Under the pieces are notes generated by a model, which searched no databases, was not told the DNA's origin, and saw only the letters and a program-made list of their open reading frames with translations. From the NCBI GenBank assembly GCA_002049945.1, contig MVCT01000054.1, positions 1-9,357 of the forward strand: 9,357 nt of DNA, given 5' to 3'. This document shows positions 1-6,822 of the stretch, piece after piece. This DNA comes from Candidatus Cloacimonas sp. 4484_140 (GTDB lineage: Bacteria; Cloacimonadota; Cloacimonadia; JGIOTU-2). Each line of letters starts with the position of its first letter. Position 1 is the stretch's first letter. A program made the translations under genes and the position numbers.

Positions 1-79
1 CTTCTTCTGTCCCCATGGTCGTCCAACAATTATAGAAATCAGTTATGAAGAATTAAAAAAACGCTTTAAGCGAATATAA
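1..79 (+). CDS. mutL: DNA mismatch repair protein MutL, C-terminal end (partial)
   Basis: Reading from base 2, the last 25 codons give FFCPHGRPTIIEI, then SYEELKKRFKRI, and a TAA stop at 77-79. The CPHGRP motif near the extreme C terminus is characteristic of the dimerisation domain of MutL proteins, where the Cys and His contribute to the metal site of endonuclease-type MutL. MutL couples MutS mismatch recognition to strand incision and excision in the cytoplasm. Only this tail is in the window, so the ATPase domain and start cannot be assessed. The gene is followed within a few bases by a hairpin terminator and faces a convergent gene. In many bacteria mutL neighbours miaA; here miaA is about 7 kb away on the other strand, so the two are not co-transcribed. 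Confidence 0.85.
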   Translation, partial: FFCPHGRPTIIEISYEELKKRFKRI

Positions 80-84
80 TAAAA

Positions 85-110
85 AAGCCCGAAGAGAACT
101 CCTCGGGCTT
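85..110 (-). terminator. Rho-independent terminator between convergent genes
   Basis: AAGCCCGA (85-92) pairs with TCGGGCTT (103-110). On the minus strand the stem extends through a G·U pair to about 11 bp with a GUUC tetraloop and is followed by a run of six T (TTTTTTATTATAT). This is a textbook terminator for the secreted-protein gene ending at 130. Read on the plus strand, the same hairpin follows the mutL stop by 5 bases but is trailed only by AGAATAATTT, so plus-strand termination would be weaker. Confidence 0.85.
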
Positions 111-129
111 AGAATAATTTACAGATTCC

Positions 130-1185
130 TTAGCGAATTACCATCACTTTGTGAATATTTTCTACATTATCAGTAACGATTCTGGTGAAATATACACCTG
201 TGGGAACTTCATTACCGGAATTATCAGTTCCGTTCCAGGTTACAGAATGGATATCAGCGATCATGTCTTCATTTGAAAGATTTTTAACAAGCTGTCCTTT
301 GACGTTATATACATCAATAGATATATGTGCGGCTTCTTTCAGTGAGAAGTTGAAGGTCGTAGAATGGGCAAAGGGGTTTGGTGCAATGGTTATTGAATTT
401 ATCCCAATAGGACTATTATCTACTGATACACCGCCGCCTGTTAGCCAGTTATACATATCACCAAGCAGGTTATTCTGTGTGGTAGGATCATCAATTGCTG
501 CAAATGCAAGAGTAGAGAAAATCGATCTGAATACACCTGTGTCTTTCTGAGCTGCGCAAACACCTACCGGAGCAGGACTATCCACCTGGAAAAGCCCCAT
601 TGCATTCCATGTAAAACCAATTATCTCGTCAATATACAAGCCCTCTTTGGCAGTTGTAAAGATATCGGAGGCAGTGAAAGTATAGCCATCTGCTACTGAG
701 CCAACGACACCTGAGACATTCAGGACATCAGGATCTTCAATAAACCACTCATCCTGACTTACAGAAGTAAGGCCGAGATAATCATAAGGGAATTGACCTG
801 CTGTAAAGGTTCCTGCTGTTGGATAGGAAGCCCAAAGGTAATCCTGTCCTGCAAAGAAAAGTGAACCGCCACCATCAAGATAACTACCAACCTTTGTTTC
901 AGATTCAGGGGTCATACAGTCATCACCATAATAGCCCCAGCATTCACCGCTGAACCAGATAATGCAATCATACATTTGCATAGTTGCAAGATCCGGTGTA
1001 AGCAAATCGGTTTGAACTTGAAAGTAGGTATAGGTAATACCATTTGCAATAAGTGCTACTTCGTAATAAGGCCAGCAGTCAGTATAACCGCCCTCACTAA
1101 GATCGTGGTCAACAACAAGAACATTTGCATAAGCAAAAGTAATTGAAAAAAGACCGATAACTAAAAGCAATAGAATCTTTTTCAT
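130..1185 (-). CDS. Secreted protein with GATase-like domain and C-terminal FlgD-like/T9SS-type sorting domain
   Basis: The protein has 351 residues. Residues 1-20 (MKKILLLLVIGLFSITFAYA) form a Sec signal peptide with an AYA cleavage site. Residues about 21-250 begin with a beta strand (VLVVDHD) and contain DCIIWFSGE and LDGGGSLFFAGQDY. These resemble the class I glutamine-amidotransferase-like fold often seen in secreted proteins of FCB bacteria; I see no catalytic Cys-His-Glu triad that I would trust. Residues about 263-351 form an Ig-like FlgD/Por-secretion-type tail, with IAPNPF near its start, a central VYNVKGQLV, GNEVPTGVYF and a basic C-terminal end. This suggests export and surface attachment or release through a type IX-like route. 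An upstream in-frame start at 1275 would overlap lepA and put 30 residues before the signal peptide, so ATG 1185 is preferred. The ribosome-binding site is weak. The substrate and role are unknown. Confidence 0.85.
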   Translation of the reverse strand: MKKILLLLVIGLFSITFAYANVLVVDHDLSEGGYTDCWPYYEVALIANGITYTYFQVQTDLLTPDLATMQMYDCIIWFSGECWGYYGDDCMTPESETKVGSYLDGGGSLFFAGQDYLWASYPTAGTFTAGQFPYDYLGLTSVSQDEWFIEDPDVLNVSGVVGSVADGYTFTASDIFTTAKEGLYIDEIIGFTWNAMGLFQVDSPAPVGVCAAQKDTGVFRSIFSTLAFAAIDDPTTQNNLLGDMYNWLTGGGVSVDNSPIGINSITIAPNPFAHSTTFNFSLKEAAHISIDVYNVKGQLVKNLSNEDMIADIHSVTWNGTDNSGNEVPTGVYFTRIVTDNVENIHKVMVIR

Positions 1186-1206
1186 ATTTGTTACTGGGCA
1201 CAAATA
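1185..1206. promoter_or_regulatory. Possible operator palindrome between divergent genes
   Basis: TATTTGT (1185-1191) and ACAAATA (1200-1206) are perfect 7-bp inverted arms around an 8-base spacer, in the 46-bp gap between the secreted-protein start and lepA. A dimeric regulator could bind here, or the transcript of the secreted-protein gene could form a weak hairpin touching its start codon. The arms are AT-rich, so chance is a real alternative. I found no convincing -35/-10 pair in this gap. Confidence 0.2.
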
Positions 1207-1231
1207 ATTTAAAGAAAATGAGTTCAAGTTA

Positions 1232-3025
1232 ATGATAAGAGATAATATTCGTAATTTCTGTATAATCGCACACATCGACCACGGGAAATCTACGCTTGCA
1301 GATAGATTCCTGGAGCTTACCCATACTGTGGAAAAGCATACCGTAGATCAAATTCTTGATGATATGGATCTGGAGAGGGAGCGTGGAATCACAATAAAAG
1401 CTCATCCTATCAGAATGAATTATGAGCTGAATGAAAAAAAATATATACTGAATCTTATAGATACTCCCGGGCATGTTGACTTTTCATATGAAGTTTCCCG
1501 AAGTATTGCTTCGTGCGAGGGAGCTATCCTTTTGGTTGATGCCACGCAAGGAATAGAAGCACAAACATTGAGCAATCTTTATATTGCGCTGGATTACGAT
1601 CTGGAAATAATTCCCGTTATAAATAAGATTGACCTTCCCGCAGCAAATGTTGAGAGGAGAATACATGAACTGGCAAATCTGCTTGGTGTTTTTGATGAAG
1701 ACGTTCTTGCAACAAGTGCTAAGGAAGGTATTGGTATTGAACAAATCCTTGCGGAAGTGATCGAGAAAGTACCACCTCCAAGTTCTGAAATTAAAGAAAC
1801 AAGAGCACTCATTTTTGATTCTCAATATAATCAATACAGAGGAGTAGTAGTTCATATTCGCCTTTTTGATGGATCGCTTGAAAGAGGAGATGAAATACTC
1901 TTGCATTCCACGAACAAGAAATATCAAATTGAAGACATCGGCTATTTTTCCCTTAAGATGGAGCCTTGTCAAAAACTGGAATTCGGCGAAGTGGGATATA
2001 TCATAGCAGGCATCAAAGGTGTGCGAGAAGCAAAGGTTGGTGACACGATCACACTGGCAGAAAATCCAGCCAAAGTTGCTTTGCCGGATTTTAAAAATCC
2101 TAAGCCAATGGTTTTCAGCGGCATCTATCCCCTCGATGGTGTAGATTACAATAATCTCAGAGATGCTCTTGCAAAATTCCAGTTGAATGATACTTCCCTC
2201 ATTTATGAGCCGGAGAATTCAGCCATTCTCGGATTTGGTTTCCGCTGCGGATTTCTCGGCATGCTTCATCTCGAAATATTTAAGGAACGCATCAATCGGG
2301 AATATGATATTCCAATAATTTCCACTACTCCAAGTGTTGAATTCAAAGTAAAACTGAACAACGAAAAAGAAGTTCTTATTGATAATCCCTCTCAAATGCC
2401 TGACCCAACGAATATTCAATATATACAAGAACCGATCATGGCGTGCGAAATTCTGGTTCCAAGCGAGTATATCGGCAATATAATGCAGCTGGCACAGGAG
2501 CGCCGAGGTGTACAGAAGGATATGGAATATATTGATGAAGACAGAGTTTGCATTAAATATGAATTTCCTCTTATTGAGATACTTTTCGACTTCTATGATA
2601 AACTCAAATCCGTTAGCCGCGGTTATGCGTCGTTTGATTATGAATATAAAGAGCATGTCAGAGCGGATGTGGTAAAGGTTGATATACTTGTGAATAGCGG
2701 GAGGATTGATTCGATGTCTTTCATAACTCACAGGGATAAAGCATATTCGTGGGGAAAAAGTATTACGGATGAGCTCTCTCATATAATTCCACGTCATCTT
2801 TTCAAGATCGCAATACAGGCAGCGATCGGTGGAAAGGTCATCGCAAGAAGCACTATTAATGCACTGAGGAAAAATGTTACTGCGAAATGCTATGGAGGGG
2901 ATATTTCACGTAAAAGAAAATTATTGGAGAAGCAGAAAAAAGGCAAGAAACGGATGAAAGAGATCGGGCAGGTGAGCATTCCACAAGAAGCTTTTCTTGC
3001 TGTGCTCAAGGCAGATAGAAGCTAA
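1232..3025 (+). CDS. lepA: Elongation factor 4 (LepA), translational GTPase
   Basis: This full-length 597-residue protein matches the usual LepA size (about 600). The start MIRDNIRNF aligns with the usual LepA N terminus. The GTPase motifs are in order: P-loop AHIDHGKST (13-21), switch I ERERGITIK (about 48-56), G3 DTPGHVDF (77-84) and G4 NKID (131-134). EF-G-like domains follow. The LepA-specific C-terminal domain ends with GKKRMKEIGQVSIPQEAFLAVLK, split here as GKKRMKEIGQ and VSIPQEAFLAVLK, a family signature. EF4 is a ribosome-bound GTPase linked to back-translocation and to efficient initiation or subunit biogenesis under stress. No signal peptidase gene (lepB), its partner in E. coli, is adjacent. 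It stands alone on the plus strand, divergent from the secreted-protein gene and convergent with the lipoprotein operon. The Shine-Dalgarno region is weak (AAAGAAAATGAG). Confidence 0.97.
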   Translation: MIRDNIRNFCIIAHIDHGKSTLADRFLELTHTVEKHTVDQILDDMDLERERGITIKAHPIRMNYELNEKKYILNLIDTPGHVDFSYEVSRSIASCEGAILLVDATQGIEAQTLSNLYIALDYDLEIIPVINKIDLPAANVERRIHELANLLGVFDEDVLATSAKEGIGIEQILAEVIEKVPPPSSEIKETRALIFDSQYNQYRGVVVHIRLFDGSLERGDEILLHSTNKKYQIEDIGYFSLKMEPCQKLEFGEVGYIIAGIKGVREAKVGDTITLAENPAKVALPDFKNPKPMVFSGIYPLDGVDYNNLRDALAKFQLNDTSLIYEPENSAILGFGFRCGFLGMLHLEIFKERINREYDIPIISTTPSVEFKVKLNNEKEVLIDNPSQMPDPTNIQYIQEPIMACEILVPSEYIGNIMQLAQERRGVQKDMEYIDEDRVCIKYEFPLIEILFDFYDKLKSVSRGYASFDYEYKEHVRADVVKVDILVNSGRIDSMSFITHRDKAYSWGKSITDELSHIIPRHLFKIAIQAAIGGKVIARSTINALRKNVTAKCYGGDISRKRKLLEKQKKGKKRMKEIGQVSIPQEAFLAVLKADRS

Positions 3026-3088
3026 TAAATTCTATACATTTATTACTCTCTTTACCAATTCTCCCGACTTGTCGGTATAAAGTAATAA

Positions 3089-3117
3089 CTGGATTCCCGA
3101 TGGGACTCGGGAATGAC
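3089..3117 (+). repeat. REP-type palindrome, copy A
   Basis: An 8-bp stem ATTCCCGA (3093-3100)/TCGGGAAT (3107-3114) carries a 6-base loop and is flanked by CTGG on the left and GAC on the right. The layout CTGG-ATTCCC-N-GGGAAT-GAC matches dispersed extragenic palindromes seen in many bacterial genomes. It is the forward arm of an inverted pair with copy B. It lies in the gap between the convergent genes lepA and the lipoprotein gene. Confidence 0.75.
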
Positions 3118-3151
3118 ACTGCGTGTTATTGCAGAGTTTATATGACAGGTT

Positions 3152-3183
3152 AAAAAAAATGTCATTCCCACGAAAGTGGGAAT
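3152..3183 (-). terminator. Possible terminator of the lipoprotein operon, formed by a REP palindrome
   Basis: On the minus strand, the hairpin ATTCCCAC-TTTC-GTGGGAAT (3183 to 3164) is followed after GACA by eight T (3159 to 3152). This would stop transcripts running past the lipoprotein gene, which ends at 3499 with no better terminator in between. The four-base gap before the T run and the 316-base distance from the stop codon make it moderate evidence only. On the plus strand the hairpin is followed by A residues and should not stop lepA transcripts. Confidence 0.45.
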
Positions 3184-3187
3184 CCAG
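3161..3187 (-). repeat. REP-type palindrome, copy B (inverted)
   Basis: ATTCCCAC (3164-3171) and GTGGGAAT (3176-3183) form a perfect 8-bp stem with a GAAA loop, flanked by GTC and CCAG. Its reverse complement has the same CTGG...GAC frame as copy A, so A and B form an inverted pair about 100 bp across. Confidence 0.8.
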
Positions 3188-3242
3188 AAAAAAATACTTA
3201 TTTAGCAGATGCAAATATGTGGATGAATAAAACAAATAATGT

Positions 3243-3265
3243 ATTCCCGTTTTCACAGGAATTAC
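3243..3265 (+). repeat. Degenerate REP-type palindrome, copy C
   Basis: ATTCCCGT (3243-3250) and ACAGGAAT (3255-3262) form an imperfect stem with one C-A mismatch and a TTTC loop, followed by TAC in place of GAC. The loop sequence and orientation match copy A and oppose copy B. The copy appears older or decayed. Confidence 0.6.
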
Positions 3266-3279
3266 ACACTGTTTTGTTC

Positions 3280-3456
3280 TTTGGAGTAGCCAACTTAGTA
3301 GACTGGACTTCACATCCGCAAGTAGGTGAAGGGTGGAGTTCAGAATGCACAATCACACAATCCGAATTTAAGGTTGTTCTGAACTCGAGGAGTTCGTCTC
3401 TCAAGTCCAGTCCAACAGATTCCATATAATACGGCGACAGAGTCACCGACTCCAAA
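3280..3456. repeat. Nested inverted repeats, possible MITE-like or structured element
   Basis: Three pairs of perfect inverted arms are nested in this gene-free stretch. The outer pair is TTTGGAGT (3280-3287)/ACTCCAAA (3449-3456), the middle pair GACTGGACTT (3301-3310)/AAGTCCAGTC (3403-3412), and the inner pair GAGTTCAGAA (3336-3345)/TTCTGAACTC (3377-3386). Smaller hairpins lie inside the right half (GAACTC-GAG-GAGTTC at 3381-3395; GAGTC-ACC-GACTC at 3440-3452). No convincing protein is encoded: the open frames across it merge into the REP copies. It could be a non-autonomous element, a decayed insertion or a structured RNA; nothing here identifies its family. Confidence 0.5.
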
Positions 3457-3498
3457 CTAACATGTTATACCGGCGGAAGCATATTCATTCAACACTTT

Positions 3499-4776
3499 TC
3501 ACTCTACATTGAATATCGTAACTTCCCACCATGCGCCATCGTTGTCTCCCTCAGCGGTAAATTCGTGTGGACCATAAAAATATGTATCATCACCAAGTGA
3601 AATCTCCACTTCCGCAGTTGTAGGATTCAGATAATCATGCCCATCATACAAATGTGTTTTTATTGTATAAGCTCCATAAGTTAATGGCTGTTGCTCAAAT
3701 ACTTCCGGTCCATATCCGTCATCATCAATAGTGATCAACGCTCCATTTGGAATTGCATACACATCTCCGTAATAGCAGTGATTGCCATCAGGACCCCATA
3801 CATGAAGATCAACATCGGTATTATCCGTATCCCAATATACCGAGACTCTCAGTTGTCTCTCATCATCTCCTCTGAACACAGTTATATCTTCCGAAATGCC
3901 TGTATTTCCAGAGGAATTGGTTGCACGTAAATAGAATGTATTTGTCTCGTCGTAAATATCTATATACTTATGGAAATTTCCGAACTCATCTATCTCAACA
4001 GTCTGCTCCTCTCCATTCATATTCAGGATAGCATAAGAACCCTCGAATTCGTTTACATATCCTGAAAGGAAAAAATCGTCACCATAAATAATATCTCCAT
4101 TCTGTGGATTAATGATATTAAAAACAGGAGTAGGATAGGACGGGAGTTCGAGATAATAATACATCGTTGTATCATCAGAAAGATAGAGTTCTTTCCAGAT
4201 CTCATTGTAGCCCTTCAAATATATACCAACCACATAATTTCCCACTGATAAATTATCCATTACATAAGGTGTTGTATGGTCGAGTTTAACGCCATTCAGA
4301 TAGAGACTTGCGCCGGACGGGTTTGTAGTAATATCTATGGAATATGTGTTACCAAACTCTTGCTGATTGCCATATACTTTCCATTCATCATCAAACTTTT
4401 TGAAATAAACAAGGTCTGTAAAAACACCGTCAAGTGGAACCGAATATTCAATTCCGTTATAATCTATTGTAAAGGAAACATAGGCGTGGTTATTGTTGAT
4501 TATAATACTTGCATAGGATAATACCTCGACTGAAGCACCAAGCCGATCATACCAGATATTCCTTTCTTCAAAATAATCAGTGCCATCATTCAGGAAATCT
4601 GCACTGAAATACTCCATAACTCCATCAACATCAAACATAGTAAACTCATCAAAAATATTAAGAAACACTTGTTTTATTTTTTCGAGGTCTTCCTCATGAT
4701 CTCCATTTTCCGTATATTCGAAAATACAGGAGGTCAAAACAAAAAGTGTAATCAGCAGAAAAATATATTTCCTCAT
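3499..4776 (-). CDS. Multidomain lipoprotein: NTF2-like, PEGA, Ig-like and YfaP/DUF2135-like domains
   Basis: This 425-residue protein has a lipoprotein signal peptide (MRKYIFLLITLFVLTSC) with lipobox LTSC, so Cys17 should be lipidated and anchor it in the cell envelope. Residues about 28-137 resemble an NTF2/SnoaL-like alpha+beta domain. Residues about 146-210 contain a PEGA domain (ITTNPSGASLYLNG, then LSVGNYVVGIYLKGY). Residues about 215-302 look like a beta-rich Ig-type domain. Residues about 308-422 match the DUF2135/YfaP type (VSVYWDTDNTDVDLHVWGPDG, shown here as VSVYWDTDNTDVDL and HVWGPDG; then DDDGYGPEVF). The many Asp residues could bind calcium, which is an inference. The ATG lies one base after the deoB stop, and GGGG precedes it as a ribosome-binding site, so it is the last gene of the operon. 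I do not recognise a specific function; a cell-surface binding or structural role is the most one can say. Confidence 0.85.
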   Translation of the reverse strand: MRKYIFLLITLFVLTSCIFEYTENGDHEEDLEKIKQVFLNIFDEFTMFDVDGVMEYFSADFLNDGTDYFEERNIWYDRLGASVEVLSYASIIINNNHAYVSFTIDYNGIEYSVPLDGVFTDLVYFKKFDDEWKVYGNQQEFGNTYSIDITTNPSGASLYLNGVKLDHTTPYVMDNLSVGNYVVGIYLKGYNEIWKELYLSDDTTMYYYLELPSYPTPVFNIINPQNGDIIYGDDFFLSGYVNEFEGSYAILNMNGEEQTVEIDEFGNFHKYIDIYDETNTFYLRATNSSGNTGISEDITVFRGDDERQLRVSVYWDTDNTDVDLHVWGPDGNHCYYGDVYAIPNGALITIDDDGYGPEVFEQQPLTYGAYTIKTHLYDGHDYLNPTTAEVEISLGDDTYFYGPHEFTAEGDNDGAWWEVTIFNVE

Positions 4777-4777
4777 T

Positions 4778-5971
4778 TTATACCCCGTTGATTAAGTTCC
4801 AGAAACTTGCACCCTTTCCTGTACCTTGTATCTGGAATATATCAGCAATCGTAGCACCAATGTCTGCAAAGGTTTTTCGGATTCCAATATCGACTCCGCT
4901 TCTGATGCCCTTTCCATATACTAAAATCGGGATGTATTCACGGGAATGATCGGTACTTTTTGTTGTCGGATCGCAGCCGTGATCTGCAGTAATGATAACA
5001 ATGTCACTTTCTGTAACTCTCTCAAATAATTCAGGAAGCCAGCCATCGAATTCTTCTAATCCTTTTGCAAATGCTTTATAATTATTGCGATGACCCCAGA
5101 GCGTATCGAAATCAGGTAAATTTGCAAAGATGAGTCCCCTATCGATTTTGGAACTAAACGACAGGATCATATCCATTGTTTCCGGATTGTGCGGTGTGTG
5201 AATGGATTCTGTAATCCCCTGAAAACTGAAGAGGTCTTCGATCTTTCCCACTCCAATAACAGGAATGCCCTGATTTTTGAGTAAATCCATAATCGTTTGT
5301 GAAGGAGGATTAACCGAGAAATCCTTTCTTGCGCTTGTACGCTGGAAATCTCCATTTTTATCACCGATAAAGGGTCTGGCAATAACTCTTCCTACCCGGT
5401 GTATGCCGGTCAATATCTCATTTCGAGCGATCTCACACATCTCATATAACTTTTCTAATGAGTAAATCTTTTCATGAGTTGCGATTTGAAATACACTATC
5501 TGCCGATGTATATACGATAGGAAAATGGGTTTTCAGATGCTCTTCACCAAGTTCATTGATGATCTCAGTTCCGGATGCTGCCTTGTTGCCAAGCACTCCT
5601 TTGCAGCCAGTTTTCTCAATGAAAGCATCAATTATTTCATCAGGAAATCCGTCAGCTGGCGGATAAGTAGGAAAGGGATGCTCGTTTATGAGTCCCATGA
5701 TCTCCCAGTGCCCGGTTGTGCTGTCTTTGCCTACAGAGACCTCAACAGCTTTTCCAAAATTGCCGATAGATTTTGTCTCTACAGGAACACCTTCAATTGG
5801 GATGATATTCCCCAATCCTAACTTCTGAAGATTCGGAAGATGGAGTCCATGGACTTTTTTTGCAGTATTTGCCAATGTATTGCTTCCCTCATCATGATAG
5901 CGAGCTGCATCAGGTAATGCGCCTACACCAACCCCATCAATAATGATGAGGAAAACCCTTTGATCTATCAT
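4778..5971 (-). CDS. deoB: Phosphopentomutase
   Basis: This full-length 397-residue enzyme of the alkaline phosphatase superfamily has the usual DeoB size. It interconverts (deoxy)ribose 1-phosphate and (deoxy)ribose 5-phosphate, linking nucleoside phosphorolysis to the pentose phosphate pathway in the cytoplasm. Visible active-site elements are Asp12 (IIIDGVGVGALPD), the phospho-acceptor Thr85 in GKDSTTGHWE, Asp289 and His294 (DFDTLWGHR), Asp330 and His331 (TADHGCDPTT), and His342 (TDHSREYIP). These give the expected two-metal ligand set. The start codon overlaps the stop of the upstream isomerase gene in an ATGA (5968-5971), with no clear Shine-Dalgarno sequence, so translation is probably coupled. 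The lipoprotein gene follows one base after the stop. Confidence 0.97.
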   Translation of the reverse strand: MIDQRVFLIIIDGVGVGALPDAARYHDEGSNTLANTAKKVHGLHLPNLQKLGLGNIIPIEGVPVETKSIGNFGKAVEVSVGKDSTTGHWEIMGLINEHPFPTYPPADGFPDEIIDAFIEKTGCKGVLGNKAASGTEIINELGEEHLKTHFPIVYTSADSVFQIATHEKIYSLEKLYEMCEIARNEILTGIHRVGRVIARPFIGDKNGDFQRTSARKDFSVNPPSQTIMDLLKNQGIPVIGVGKIEDLFSFQGITESIHTPHNPETMDMILSFSSKIDRGLIFANLPDFDTLWGHRNNYKAFAKGLEEFDGWLPELFERVTESDIVIITADHGCDPTTKSTDHSREYIPILVYGKGIRSGVDIGIRKTFADIGATIADIFQIQGTGKGASFWNLINGV

Positions 5972-6822
5972 AGTTCGTTATAGAATATTTCTATATTTGC
6001 TTTATTTCTGAGCTCTCTAATATAATGTAATAATTCCAGTTCGCCGGCGATCTTTTCAAGTTGTTTTTTTAATGAATCCTTGATCTCATCATAGGATGGG
6101 ATGCGCTTTTTTTCTTTTTCAATCAATTTCACAAAATGGAATCCGAAATCTGTTGGGATCGGACCGGCAATTTGGTCTTTCTTCATAGAGAAGATCACAT
6201 TTTCCAATTCCTCAACAAGATCGCCGCGGGTGATAAATCCAAGATCACCCCTCTTTTTTGCACTGGGGCATTCGGAGTAATCATTGGCAATATCGCAGAA
6301 ATCTTCATCTTCATATAACTTCTTGCTTACTTCTTCCAGTTTTGAGAAAGCATGAGGGTCACGATTGCTGATCAAAATGTGACAGATGCGGGCGCGTTCA
6401 GGATATTGGAGCTGCTCTTTATGGCTTTCATAATATTCCTGAATTTTTTCCGGTTTGATATCCACAGAATCCAGAAACCGGCTCTTAATATATTCTTTAA
6501 TTCGGAATCCATTCCCAATATTTTCTAAAAGCTTATCAACTGAAATATGTGATTTAGCCATATCTTTGATGAAATCCTCATGGGATTCATAGTGGCTCTG
6601 GATCTCCTGGAACTGAAAATGGACTGAGCTTTCATCGATTTTGATGTCGCATTTATTAGACTCTTCCATAAGCAGGCATGCATCGACAAGATTGTTAATC
6701 GCTGTTTCTTTCAGCTTTTTTGAGGGCTTCTCAACGTGATGCTCTTTGAGAAGCTGAAACAATTCCGCTTTATAATCTGCCTGAAAGATCTTATAATTAT
6801 TAACTATTGCAACATGCTTCAT
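5968..6822 (-). CDS. Parvulin-type peptidyl-prolyl cis-trans isomerase without signal peptide
   Basis: This 284-residue protein has an N-terminal helical, SurA/PrsA-like chaperone region (about 1-135) followed by one PpiC/parvulin domain (about 142-236). The core strand ARICHILI includes His148; KKRGDLGFITRGDLVEELE and PIPTDFGFHFVKLIE, including His229, follow. A charged helical tail (about 240-275) packs at the end. Parvulins isomerise X-Pro bonds and assist folding. Unlike SurA and PrsA relatives, this one begins MKHVAIVNNYKIF with no hydrophobic leader. The frame upstream reaches a stop within about ten codons without offering a start, so it is probably cytoplasmic. The ATG sits inside the end of miaA (23-bp overlap) and the stop overlaps the deoB start, so it is translationally coupled on both sides. 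TGGGA upstream may serve as ribosome-binding site. Confidence 0.88.
   Translation of the reverse strand: MKHVAIVNNYKIFQADYKAELFQLLKEHHVEKPSKKLKETAINNLVDACLLMEESNKCDIKIDESSVHFQFQEIQSHYESHEDFIKDMAKSHISVDKLLENIGNGFRIKEYIKSRFLDSVDIKPEKIQEYYESHKEQLQYPERARICHILISNRDPHAFSKLEEVSKKLYEDEDFCDIANDYSECPSAKKRGDLGFITRGDLVEELENVIFSMKKDQIAGPIPTDFGFHFVKLIEKEKKRIPSYDEIKDSLKKQLEKIAGELELLHYIRELRNKANIEIFYNEL

Noticed and set aside
1186..1275. A longer secreted protein starting at 1275
   Set aside because: It would overlap the start of lepA by 44 bases and place 30 residues before a clear signal peptide; ATG 1185 fits better.
3064..3075. Terminator for lepA at CCGAC-TT-GTCGG
   Set aside because: The stem is only 5 bp with a 2-base loop and is followed by TATAAAG rather than a T run.
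3430..3449. Terminator directly after the lipoprotein gene
   Set aside because: The sequence forms a 7-bp stem with a G·U pair and 3-base loop on the minus strand, but TATTATATGG follows and there is no T run.
3032..3455. Two overlapping minus-strand open frames after lepA (106 and 85 residues)
   Set aside because: Both read through the REP palindromes, giving phrases such as CVIPVKTGIH and DSHFRGND that are typical translations of such repeats, and neither has a convincing start or fold.
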